Positions 1-7,821 of a stretch of 40,385 nt of DNA are shown here, in pieces. The DNA is from Chromatiaceae bacterium (GTDB lineage: Bacteria > Pseudomonadota > Gammaproteobacteria > Chromatiales > Chromatiaceae). The translations under genes and the position numbers were made by a program. The stretch lies in the NCBI GenBank assembly GCA_025458165.1, contig JALOTB010000075.1:1-40385 (forward strand), in the 5' to 3' direction. The notes beneath the pieces are model-generated. The model was not told where the DNA came from. It did not search any database and saw only the letters and a program-made list of their open reading frames with translations. Within the stretch, counting starts at the first letter, position 1; the number at the start of each line of letters is the position of its first letter.

Positions 1-96
1 ATCGACATGGCGGCGCTCCTCGGTGGGGTCTTGGAACACATCCTGCGCCCACCGGGGGCTCAATCCGTGAGCCCACTGAGCTTTCTGGCTAATCAC
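1..96 (-). CDS. Partial unknown ORF at window edge
   Basis: A GTG codon at 96-94 overlaps the stop of the truncated methyltransferase (GTGATTAG arrangement) and opens a frame that runs 32 codons to the window edge without a stop. The visible peptide is hydrophilic, with W, Q, D and E residues (for example PRWAQDVFQDPTEERR), and reads like real protein. I recognise no family. It could be a following operon gene that is translationally coupled, or sequence brought in by the event that cut the methyltransferase. The fragment is too short to decide. Confidence 0.25.
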   Translation of the reverse strand, partial: MISQKAQWAHGLSPRWAQDVFQDPTEERRHVD

Positions 97-388
97 CTAG
101 CCAAATCGAATGCTCCAGCCCGTCGTCGTAGTGGGTGAAGGCGCTCCCCGTGTTGTAGGGCGGGTCGATGAAGCAGCACTTGACCTTGCCCGTGAACTCC
201 GCCTCCAGAGCCTTGAGCGCCAGCAGGTTGTCCCCAAAGATCAGCCGGTTGTCGAAGCAGTCCTTATCCGTCACCCGGTGTCTGGCGTGGTAGGACCGAG
301 CCGGGTCCTCCAGCAGGATGCGCGGCTCCAGCTTCGGGCGGTTTTCCTTCCCGATCCAAGTAAGCTCGAGCTTCGGCTTATTGTTCAT
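89..388 (-). pseudogene. Truncated site-specific DNA methyltransferase (N-terminal 99 aa)
   Basis: The protein begins like beta-type adenine/cytosine-N4 methyltransferases found beside SNF2 helicases. It has the N-terminal stretch with LELTWIGKENRPKLEP, then RLIFGDNLLALKAL, then catalytic motif IV DPPYNTG at about residues 76-82. It ends after EHSIWLGD at residue 99. Family members run to several hundred residues and carry the SAM-binding motif (FxGxG) near the C-terminus, so the SAM pocket and target recognition region are missing. It starts 7 nt after the HNH gene and clearly belonged to the same operon. I infer it is inactive. Whether the missing part survives beyond the window edge cannot be seen. 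Confidence 0.8.
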
Positions 389-395
389 TGGCCTG

Positions 396-1136
396 TCAGG
401 TCAGTGCGGCCACGCAAGCCGCCCAAGCTTGGGGGTGCAGGGCGCGCAGCTCGCGGAAGGGACTCAACTGCTGGCCCGTACCGGAGAGGTACCAACCGAC
501 CAACCCGTGATCGTCGGCCTCGCTCAGCTCCTCGCGGAGGGTCTCAGCATCGACGGCGACCTGTTGCATCGCCCGTTCGGCTACTGCGAGGATGCGCTTA
601 TGGGTCTTGCGGTATCCGGCCTCCAGTGCCTCGCGCCGGTCCAGTTGGAGTAGCTCCACAGTCTTGACGCCCTCAATCGAAGGAGCATTCGCGATGCGGT
701 CGAAGCGCGCGACAAAGGTGCAAGTATCCGGATTGAAATCGAGGAATTCCCATGGGTTGACGGCGGAGGGGTCCACCAGCAGAGGCGTTCCGCCTGGATC
801 CAAAGGGAAACTGTCGCCCTTGAAGCGACCGCATTCAGTACAACACAGAAGCATGTTGGGCCACTGAAACATTCGCTCTGGATAAGGCGTTTTCGGCCAG
901 AAGTGCTCGATGTCGGTGCCATGGGAGTCGCCGCAGTACATGCAGCGCTCACGCTCACCGGCCATCTCCTTGAGTGTCTTGAGGACCGTCTTGAGTGCCT
1001 TGGTTTTGCGCGCGCCGTCCCACGCGCTTTGGACAGTTAAGGTCCCGCTGGCGCGCTTCTGGTCGGCAGTCTGCTGGCGCCGATCCAGCGCAAGCTGAGT
1101 CGGCGCCGGCAGGGCGCGGCGTGTAACGCGCCGCAT
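396..1136 (-). CDS. HNH endonuclease, Septu PtuB-like
   Basis: This 246-aa protein has an HNH/zinc-finger nuclease core: C65-x2-C68, then the E77-H78 pair (DIEHFWPK), N94 in FQWPNML, then C99-x2-C102 and GRFKGDSFP. The spacing and the HFxPK...WxN...CxxC...KG pattern are those of HNH proteins paired with RecF/OLD-type ATPases, the PtuB component of Septu anti-phage systems. It starts 3 nt after the ATPase stop, as expected for a toxin-like nuclease controlled by its ATPase. Many related proteins have CN where this one has CG (residues 102-103). I do not know whether that affects activity. Role as a DNA- or RNA-cleaving effector is inferred from family and context. Confidence 0.75.
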   Translation of the reverse strand: MRRVTRRALPAPTQLALDRRQQTADQKRASGTLTVQSAWDGARKTKALKTVLKTLKEMAGERERCMYCGDSHGTDIEHFWPKTPYPERMFQWPNMLLCCTECGRFKGDSFPLDPGGTPLLVDPSAVNPWEFLDFNPDTCTFVARFDRIANAPSIEGVKTVELLQLDRREALEAGYRKTHKRILAVAERAMQQVAVDAETLREELSEADDHGLVGWYLSGTGQQLSPFRELRALHPQAWAACVAALT

Positions 1137-1139
1137 CTG

Positions 1140-2435
1140 TCACGGCTCCTCATCGCCCGTGGCGAAGAGCTCAAGCTGCCTCTCCTTCGCCTGTTCATCT
1201 TTGGTGAGCTTTGCCCCGGCCCGCCGTTTGGCTTGCAGCCCGGCCAGTTCGGCTCGGCCCTCAACGGCTCGAGGCGAGCGGGTGTTTTGCAGGCCGAAGG
1301 CCGCCGTGAGCAGTATGGTGTCCGGCCGCGAGGCAATGACCTTGTTGTATTCCTGCTCGGTCAGTGCCCTGGGCGGCACATCGCTGCCCGGCTCGGGCAG
1401 CACGAAGAGTCCGTTCGGGTCGGCCGCCTGACAGATGATGGGACTGTGGGTGGTAACAAGGAACTGGATATTCGGAAAGTGTCGCTTGAGCCAGAAGCCG
1501 ATCTCCCGCTGCCATTCCGGATGAAGATGGGCATCGACCCCGTCGATCAGCACGACCCCGCTGCGCTTGATACGAAGCGTCCCGTCTACGCGCTCGGTCA
1601 GATCTTCGGTCCCGTAGGCGTTGATCAGGTGGCGAAGGATATCGGTGAGTAGGGCCAAGGCGGCGCGATAACCGTCGCTCATCTCTTCCCATGAGAGTTG
1701 CACGCCGTTGCGGTCCTTGAGCCAGAGGCCGTCGGAGTCGACGCGATCGACGACGATCTGGTTCGGCATCAGCTCGTCGCGCAGGATCTCCAATAACAGG
1801 TCCAGTTGGGCGCGCTCCGCCGCCTTGTTCTCCAGCGCCTTGTGGTTGAGGTTGCGCAGCCACTGATCCACCTCGGCCAAGGAGGCTGCCTCCTGGAACA
1901 TGGTGACGAAGCGCTCGGTCGACGGGGCGACCATCTGGCGAGCCGCTTCGGGAGATGCGCCGAAGACCCGGCGGAAGGGTCCGTAGCCGCAGGAGAACCA
2001 GCCCTTGGCATCGTTAGCCCAGATGGTGCGGTCGGGGGTAGCATAGGTTTTGGGTTTCCTGGCGGGTATCGCCGATTGCAGCGTGGTCTCCTTGCCACCG
2101 TTAGTTAGGACGATTCTTGCCGGGAAGCGCTCCGCTGGGCTGCGTCCGGTCTCCGCCAGCGAATCATCTTCAAGGCGTCGGACAATCTCCAATTGGATCG
2201 CTGCCAGCCCACTCGCACCGTCGCGAACCCATCCCCGAAAGCTCGGCTGCAAGGCGCGCGCACTGTCTTTTCCAGCTAGCCCGACCGCAATCGCCTTCAA
2301 GAGCGTGCTCTTGCCTGAGCCGTTATCGCCGGTAAACACCGTCCAACCCGCATAGGTGCCGTCCGGCCGGGCGAGGTCGAACTCCAGATTGGCGAAGCCG
2401 CGGATATTGCTCAGGATCACCTTGCCGATATACAT
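1140..2435 (-). CDS. AAA/ABC-type ATPase, Septu PtuA-like, altered Walker B
   Basis: This 431-aa protein is a RecF/OLD-like ATPase. Walker A GDNGSGKST lies at residues 36-44, the family signature SDGYR at 253-257, and the switch histidine in TTHSP at 330. Walker B reads VVLIDGVDAHLHP at 294-306. The residue after the aspartate is normally glutamate (DE), the catalytic base for ATP hydrolysis; here it is G299 (codon GGG where GAG would be expected). Paired with the HNH gene it matches the Septu PtuA-PtuB arrangement. It begins 108 nt downstream of the helicase stop, so it may have its own promoter. I infer it may bind ATP but hydrolyse it poorly, or that the gene is decaying. Confidence 0.8.
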   Translation of the reverse strand: MYIGKVILSNIRGFANLEFDLARPDGTYAGWTVFTGDNGSGKSTLLKAIAVGLAGKDSARALQPSFRGWVRDGASGLAAIQLEIVRRLEDDSLAETGRSPAERFPARIVLTNGGKETTLQSAIPARKPKTYATPDRTIWANDAKGWFSCGYGPFRRVFGASPEAARQMVAPSTERFVTMFQEAASLAEVDQWLRNLNHKALENKAAERAQLDLLLEILRDELMPNQIVVDRVDSDGLWLKDRNGVQLSWEEMSDGYRAALALLTDILRHLINAYGTEDLTERVDGTLRIKRSGVVLIDGVDAHLHPEWQREIGFWLKRHFPNIQFLVTTHSPIICQAADPNGLFVLPEPGSDVPPRALTEQEYNKVIASRPDTILLTAAFGLQNTRSPRAVEGRAELAGLQAKRRAGAKLTKDEQAKERQLELFATGDEEP

Positions 2436-2543
2436 GCGCCCCCCGCGTTGTTCTGGTGTTGAAACGATCCGATCCGGCTAATCAAGCGGCAAAGCATGCG
2501 AACGAGGGGGAGGCAGGCATTGGCCGCCGCCATGTCGCCTCCG

Positions 2544-5411
2544 TTATGCCAGGGACCAACGGACGGTGAAAAGGGTATCCAGTTGCGCCAATTGTGCCAG
2601 CTTCCCTTCGATGGCGGCGATCAGGGTTTCACGCTGCCGGTCCACCTGGTCCTGGGCGTCAAAGAGCGACCGGCGCATTTGATTGCGTTGCGCCTCCAGC
2701 GCCCTGACCTGCTTCTGGCCGGCGAGTTTTTCGTCGAGCGTGAATGCGGCGGTCGCAGCACGGCGGGCATCCTTAATATGGCGGTCCAACTCCTTGATCT
2801 CGCGCTCAAGGCCAGCCTTGAGGTCGTCCGCCCAGCCGTCGAGCTTCTGGGCCTCGGCCTCGAAGAAGCGCGCGTTGCGTTCGGAGATGCTGCGCTGGAT
2901 CGCGGCCTGGCGTTGGGTGGTTTGGTCGGTAAGGCTTGTGTCGCTCACCCCCGGCCCCTCGCCCGGGGGGAGAGGGGAGGCGGACCCGGGGAGGGTCATC
3001 AGACGCGTCGCGGTCTCCTCGTCCAAGGGATCGCCGTCGTCGGTGACCGCGGCGAAGATCAAGTGGTCCTCGGCCTGGTCCAAGGACTCGACGCTGAAGC
3101 GCGAGAGGGTCAGCCAGCCGGAGCGGCCCATCAGAGGCTCGATCAGGCTGATCTTGCCCTGGTGCTGGCTGTAGTCGAGTCGCAGCTCCGCGAAAGGGAG
3201 GTCCCGATCCCGGGCACGGCTCAGGACCACCTCGGCCAAAGGGTGGGTGAGGCGATACAGGTGCGCTTCCCCCGAGCGGCGGGGCAGCTCGTAGAGGCCC
3301 AGGGGGATCTCCGCACCGTTCAGCGACGCTGGCGCCTTTCGCAACCGGAAAGAGGCATCGCCGACAAATTCGGCCTGGCCGCGCAGCTCGTGCCGCGTGA
3401 GCTGCATCAGCAGCCGCTCGTAGCGGCTCAGATACGCCTTGGAGGTCTCGTCGCGGATGCGCAGCTTCTCGCGGACCTCGTCATCAAAGCTCTCGATGAG
3501 CTGCGCCCGGGTGCGCGCCATGGAGACGTCGATCTCGAAGCCGAGCTCAAGCTGGAGCTGGTCGAAGGCGGTCTGGATCTCGTCGGGACGGCGGCAGTAC
3601 TGGTAAATGGCGGCGATGCGCTTCTCGAAGTCCACCCCCGACCCGATGGCGCCCCGGACCTCGTCGCTCGCGCCGAAGACGCCCTCGAAGAGCCGAAACT
3701 TTTCCGACAGCAGTTGGAAGACGCGCAGGTCCGCCGCGTTCTTGCGGTTGAGGAAATTGACGACCACCACGTCGTGCCGCTGGCCGTAGCGGTGGCAGCG
3801 GCCGATGCGCTGCTCGATGCGCTGGGGGTTCCAGGGCAGGTCGTAGTTCACCACGAGGGAGCAGAATTGCAGGTTGATGCCCTCGGCACCGGCCTCGGTG
3901 GCGATCATGATGCGGCCCCGCTCGCGAAAATAGTCCACCAGGGCGGAGCGCATGTCCGCGCTACGCGAGCCGGTCGCGCGGTCGCTGCCCTGGTGACGTT
4001 CCAGCCATTGGGCGTAGATCTGCCGGGAGCCCTCGTCGGTGTTGGAGCCGTTGAACAGCACGATGCCATCGGCGTAGGGGCTGTCCGCCAACACCCGCAG
4101 CAGGTAGCTCTGGGTGGACCGCGACTCGGTGAAGACGATGGCCTTCTCCTCGGCGCCGAGGGCTTTGGCCTTGGCAAAGGCGACGCCGAGGGCCTTGAGC
4201 AGGGCCTTGCCCTTGGCGTTGTGATCGATCGAGGCCGCGAGCCTGGCGAAGGCGTCAAGATCGTCGATCTCTCGCTCCAGCGCGGCACGCTCGGTCTCGC
4301 TCAAGGATTCCGCGGGATCGTCCTCGCCCCACTCCTCGGCCGTCTCGTCCAGTGCCTCGTAATCCCGATCCAGTGCGTCTTCGAGCGACTCCGCCGGCTC
4401 TGCGCTTCGGAGCTCATCTCTGAGGCGGCCCGAAATCGTCGTCAGGGCACCGGCGATGGCGAAGGTGGATGAGGCCAGGAGCTTGCGCAGCACCAGGGTC
4501 ATCAGGCTGCGCTGGCTGGCGGGCAGGGCCTGGAGGTTGTCCCGTTGTAGGTACGCCGAGACCAGATGGTAGAGACGGTCCTCCGCCTCCTCCGGCGTGA
4601 ACTCCTCGACCAAGGGCAGTCGCCTGGTGAAGGGAATGTAGGCCGTGACCTGCCGCCGCAGGGTGCGGTGACAGATGGGTTTGAGTCTGGCCTTGAGGGT
4701 CGCGAAGACCTGTTCCTGGTTGAGGTTGCCGAACTGCTCGCGGAAGCTCTTGAGGTCCCCGAAGGCATGCTCGTCGATGAAGCTGGCGAGGCCGAACAGC
4801 TCCAGAAGGGAGTTTTGCAGCGGGGTCGCCGTGAGCAGCAGTTTTTGCCTGCCGTCCAGGGCGAGCTTCAGCGTGTTGGCGATGACATTCGATGGCTTGT
4901 AGACGTTGCGCAGCCGGTGGGCCTCGTCGATCACCACGAGGTCCCAGGGGATGACACGAACGTCCGCCGCCTTGCCCTTGGCGAATTGGTAGGGGCAGAT
5001 GACGATCTCCGGCGCCTCGAAGGGGCGAGGCTGGCCCTGTCGGATCGCGGCGTTGTAGGACTTGGCCTCCAGGATGCGGCAGGGCAGGAAGAACTTCTCC
5101 GTCAGCTCCTGAAACCACTGCTTACGCAGGTTCGACGGCGTGATGATCAGAATGCGGCGCTTGCGCTCCGCCCAACGCTGGGACAGGACCAGGCCGGCCT
5201 CGATGGTCTTGCCGAGGCCAACCTCATCGGCCAGCAAGGCGCCCTTGGAGAGCGGGGATGCGAAGGCGAACAGCGCGGCGTCGACCTGATGGGGGTTGAG
5301 GTCGACCTGCGCGCTGGCAACGGCCCCGGCGAGCTTCTCGGCGCTGTCGGGTGCGAAACGGCGCGTCAGCTCGTGGGCGATGTATTTGGCGTGGTAGTCC
5401 GTTAGCTCCAT
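2544..5411 (-). CDS. SNF2/RapA-type DEAH helicase of a restriction-like operon
   Basis: A 955-aa superfamily 2 translocase. Numbered from the ATG at 5411, motif I is DEVGLGKT ending at residue 69, the DEAH box is at about 162-165, motif III is LTATPLQN, and motif VI QRIGRCHRYGQ lies near 530. The C-terminal third is charged coiled coil (about 830-945). ATG at 5411 is preferred over a TTG six codons upstream because the protein then begins MELTDYHAKY. Such helicases commonly occur with the methyltransferase type seen downstream, so a role in restriction or phage defence is likely. Residues about 815-829 (ASPLPPGEGPGV) come from a GC palindrome of a dispersed-repeat type, apparently inserted in frame. 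Confidence 0.85.
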   Translation of the reverse strand: MELTDYHAKYIAHELTRRFAPDSAEKLAGAVASAQVDLNPHQVDAALFAFASPLSKGALLADEVGLGKTIEAGLVLSQRWAERKRRILIITPSNLRKQWFQELTEKFFLPCRILEAKSYNAAIRQGQPRPFEAPEIVICPYQFAKGKAADVRVIPWDLVVIDEAHRLRNVYKPSNVIANTLKLALDGRQKLLLTATPLQNSLLELFGLASFIDEHAFGDLKSFREQFGNLNQEQVFATLKARLKPICHRTLRRQVTAYIPFTRRLPLVEEFTPEEAEDRLYHLVSAYLQRDNLQALPASQRSLMTLVLRKLLASSTFAIAGALTTISGRLRDELRSAEPAESLEDALDRDYEALDETAEEWGEDDPAESLSETERAALEREIDDLDAFARLAASIDHNAKGKALLKALGVAFAKAKALGAEEKAIVFTESRSTQSYLLRVLADSPYADGIVLFNGSNTDEGSRQIYAQWLERHQGSDRATGSRSADMRSALVDYFRERGRIMIATEAGAEGINLQFCSLVVNYDLPWNPQRIEQRIGRCHRYGQRHDVVVVNFLNRKNAADLRVFQLLSEKFRLFEGVFGASDEVRGAIGSGVDFEKRIAAIYQYCRRPDEIQTAFDQLQLELGFEIDVSMARTRAQLIESFDDEVREKLRIRDETSKAYLSRYERLLMQLTRHELRGQAEFVGDASFRLRKAPASLNGAEIPLGLYELPRRSGEAHLYRLTHPLAEVVLSRARDRDLPFAELRLDYSQHQGKISLIEPLMGRSGWLTLSRFSVESLDQAEDHLIFAAVTDDGDPLDEETATRLMTLPGSASPLPPGEGPGVSDTSLTDQTTQRQAAIQRSISERNARFFEAEAQKLDGWADDLKAGLEREIKELDRHIKDARRAATAAFTLDEKLAGQKQVRALEAQRNQMRRSLFDAQDQVDRQRETLIAAIEGKLAQLAQLDTLFTVRWSLA
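2944..2985. repeat. Palindromic dispersed repeat inside the helicase CDS
   Basis: Stem arms CCCCTC (2955-2960) and GAGGGG (2972-2977) enclose a GC-only core. The encoded peptide ASPLPPGEGPGV is of the kind produced when the common CCCCTCTCCC-type intergenic palindrome of proteobacteria lies in a coding frame. A hairpin built on the same C-run/G-run theme occurs at 40246-40267. That this was an insertion is an inference. Confidence 0.55.
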
Positions 5412-5549
5412 GGAACCCAGGCGCGCCAAGACTGGAGTGGGCGCGCCTTCTGCGTTATGTCGACTCGGAAACCTGGGTCAACAACCGTTCGGACCATATC
5501 GCAGTCGTTTGACCGATGTCGATGTTTGAGCCGGTAGCGTTGGAGATCG

Positions 5550-5940
5550 GGGCGGTTGCGGGTGGAAGCGGACGAGGTGGCCGATGCCGAGCAGTTCGAC
5601 GACGTGCGCCAGGGCTGGTCCATCAAGCCCGCCAGACGCCTGCTTGCGTCCGTACTCGGTGTTGCGCCGAGCGCTGAGATGGGGAAGGAGGCTCGCGTCC
5701 CGGAAGACGTCGCCGAGCGGATGCCGGTGCGTCGGGAGGCCTCGGTGCCCGTCCTGCCAGACCCCGCCGTTATCGCTGAGTTGCCCAACGGCTGCCCGTT
5801 CGGACCCGGCGAGGCAGGGTCGGAGCCTGGTCTTGCCCGAGCCCGAGCGCCCGAAGAGGGCCGTCACTCAGCGGTTCCGTAGCGCCAGATCGACGTCGAG
5901 GGCGAATGCGGGGTAGCGCAGGACGAAGCGGGCGCTGATG
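5550..5940 (-). pseudogene. modC: Degraded modC (molybdate ABC transporter ATPase)
   Basis: Two adjacent frames rebuild the N-terminal third of ModC: ISARFVLRYPAFALDVDLALRNR, then a TGA stop at 5870-5868, then VTALFGRSGSGKT with Walker A, LPTHRHPLG, SLLPHLS and VELLGIGHL. Homology stops near 5555, before the LSGGxxQR signature, Walker B and the TOBE/MOP region. No standard start codon lies next to the Shine-Dalgarno-like GGGAGG; the frame begins near an ATC. It follows modB by about 30 nt, the usual modABC order. With the start, an internal codon and the whole 3' part lost, it cannot make a working ATPase. The breakpoint is next to the helicase-led defence operon. Confidence 0.8.
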
Positions 5941-5967
5941 CCCCCCTTTTGGCCTCCCGCCTCGCTG

Positions 5968-6645
5968 TCACGGGTGCACCAGCAGATAGCGGCGGTTGAC
6001 CAGGTAGACCGTGAGCAGCAGCAGGAAGGAGGCCGCCAGGAGCCCGCCCGACAGGAGGTGGGCGCTGGCATAGTCCATGGATTCGGCGTGGTCGTAGATG
6101 GCGATGGAGAGGACCCGGGTCTCACCGGGGATATTGCCCCCAACCATCAAGACGACCCCGAACTCCCCGACCGTGTGGGCGAAGGTCAGGGTGACGGCGG
6201 TGAGGAAGCCGCGCCGGGCGAGCGGCACCACCACGGTGAAGAAGCGGTCCCAGGGACCGGCCCGCAGGGTCGCCGCCACCTCGGTCATGCGGCTACCCAC
6301 GGCGGCGAAGGCGTCCTTGAGTGGCTGAACCATGAAGGGTAATGAATAGATCGTCGAAGCGATCACCAGTCCCGTGAAGGTGAAGGCCAGATGGGGCAGC
6401 CCCAGGGCCTCGAGGGTGCCGCCGATGGGTCCCCGAGGTCCCAGGGCCACCAGCATGTAGAAGCCGAGCACCGTGGGCGGGAGGACGAGCGGCAGGGCCA
6501 CCACCGCCTCCACGGCCACCGCGAGGCGACTGTTGGTCCGCGCCAGCCACCAGGCGAGCGGGGTGCCCAGGATCAGGAGCACCAGGGTGGTGACCGCCGA
6601 GAGCTCCAGGGTGGTGACCAGGGCCAGCCAGTCGCGGTCGGACAT
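5968..6645 (-). CDS. modB: Molybdate ABC transporter permease ModB
   Basis: A 225-aa inner-membrane permease with about five hydrophobic helices. The cytoplasmic EAA loop (EVAATLRAGPWDRFFTVVVPLARRG) that docks on the ATPase is present, as are the ModB hallmarks VALPLVLPPTVLGFYML and FAHTVGEFGVVLMVGG. Length is normal for ModB. It starts 3 nt after modA stops and so is translationally coupled to it. Its partner ModC is broken just downstream, so transport would need a ModC-like ATPase from elsewhere in the genome. Confidence 0.92.
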   Translation of the reverse strand: MSDRDWLALVTTLELSAVTTLVLLILGTPLAWWLARTNSRLAVAVEAVVALPLVLPPTVLGFYMLVALGPRGPIGGTLEALGLPHLAFTFTGLVIASTIYSLPFMVQPLKDAFAAVGSRMTEVAATLRAGPWDRFFTVVVPLARRGFLTAVTLTFAHTVGEFGVVLMVGGNIPGETRVLSIAIYDHAESMDYASAHLLSGGLLAASFLLLLTVYLVNRRYLLVHP

Positions 6646-6648
6646 GGG

Positions 6649-7482
6649 CTAGGGACCCTCTTCCCCGGGAAGGACGAAGCCGTAGCGGCGCATCACCACC
6701 CGCGCGGGCTCGCTCCCCATGTACTCGGCGAAGCGGCGGGCCGACGGGTTGTCCGCGGCCCGCTTAAGGATCACGTAACCCTGCTCCAGGGGCTCATGCC
6801 ACTCGGCGGGGATCAGGGTCCAGGCCCCTTTGTTCGCCATGGTGGGCGAGAGCACCAGGGCCAGGGCCACGATGCCCGCATCCGCCGCCCCGGAGTCCAC
6901 GAACTGGGCCGTATGGGCGATGTTCTCGCCCAGCACCAGCCTGGGCTTGAGGGCCTCCCAGACCCCCTGGTGCTCCAGGGCCTCCTTGGCCCGCAGCCCA
7001 TAGGGGGCATGGTCCGGATTGGCGACGGCGAGCTTGCGGATCGCTGCCCCGGGCAGCTCCTTGAGCGGGACCTCGGCGAGCCCCGGCTTGAGGCTCCACA
7101 GCACGATACGTCCGAGGGCGTAGGGGCGGGTCTCACTCGCCGTCAGGCCCTTCTCCTCGAGCTGCCTTGGGTAGGCAATGTCCGCCGAAAAATAGAGATC
7201 GAACGGGGCGCCATTGACGATCTGGCTGAAAAACTTGCCGGAGGAGCCGTAGATCGCCTCGACCTTGTCGTCGGGGTGCGCGGCGCGGTAGTGCTCGACT
7301 ACCTCGGCCATGGCGAACTTGAGGTCGGCGGCGGCCGCTACGATGAGGTCCTCCGCCCACACGGGACGCACCAGGAAGAGCGGCAGGATCATCAGCCAGG
7401 CGATGGTGGCAAGTGAGCGGGCTAGCCCGGTGGGGCGCCGCCCCGCAGCCAAGGCGAAACAGGGCGGGATGGGGAATCCCAT
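6649..7482 (-). CDS. modA: Molybdate-binding periplasmic protein ModA
   Basis: A 277-aa solute-binding protein with a long N-terminal signal segment ending near PVWA, then the ModA core: VAAAADLKFAMAEV, YGSSGKFFSQIVNGAPFDLYFSAD, and the C-terminal PSARRFAEYMGSEPARVVMRRYGF. It captures molybdate or tungstate in the periplasm and delivers it to ModB. The ATG at 7482 is chosen because GGAGG sits about 5 nt upstream; a longer frame to 7533 has no comparable site. Expression is probably repressed by ModE, as an operator/promoter match lies 170 nt upstream. Confidence 0.92.
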   Translation of the reverse strand: MGFPIPPCFALAAGRRPTGLARSLATIAWLMILPLFLVRPVWAEDLIVAAAADLKFAMAEVVEHYRAAHPDDKVEAIYGSSGKFFSQIVNGAPFDLYFSADIAYPRQLEEKGLTASETRPYALGRIVLWSLKPGLAEVPLKELPGAAIRKLAVANPDHAPYGLRAKEALEHQGVWEALKPRLVLGENIAHTAQFVDSGAADAGIVALALVLSPTMANKGAWTLIPAEWHEPLEQGYVILKRAADNPSARRFAEYMGSEPARVVMRRYGFVLPGEEGP

Positions 7483-7648
7483 GGGGCCTCCAGGGTTGGC
7501 GCGATGTAACCGGAGGAATGCATCGCAGGGCAATAAGAGACGTCACGGCCTTGGCCACACACAACCCGTGCCAGCACATCCGATGTCGTTCCCAAGCGGG
7601 CCTGACCGCCGCGGCAAGTCCCCAGCCTTGTGGCAAACACGACAAGCT

Positions 7649-7679
7649 GCGTTATATCGAACAAAATATAGCGCTACAA
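7649..7679 (-). promoter_or_regulatory. ModE-type operator overlapping the modA promoter
   Basis: An inverted repeat, GCGTTATAT (7649-7657) and ATATAGCGC (7666-7674) with an 8-nt spacer, resembles the ModE box (TATAT half sites flanked by CG). On the minus strand, TTGTAG (7679-7674) and TATAAC (7656-7651) are separated by 17 nt and could be the -35 and -10 of the modABC promoter. The operator thus covers the core promoter, as expected for molybdate-dependent repression. Upstream of modA the whole 7483-7821 stretch holds no gene. Confidence 0.65.
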
Positions 7680-7821
7680 GTGGCAAGCCAGTGGACGGTG
7701 CTAACGGGCCCCGCCGGCGGTGTTGCGGCACGAGGGGGCGCGGAGCGCGCTACGCGCGAGCTTCGGTAAGGCAGGCCGACGCCGGAGACGGGGATCGTCC
7801 CCCGGCTGCCCCAATGGAACC

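Noticed and set aside
2496..4472. 658-codon open frame opposite the helicase
   Set aside because: Shadow of the helicase gene; composition is repetitive and no domain is recognisable.
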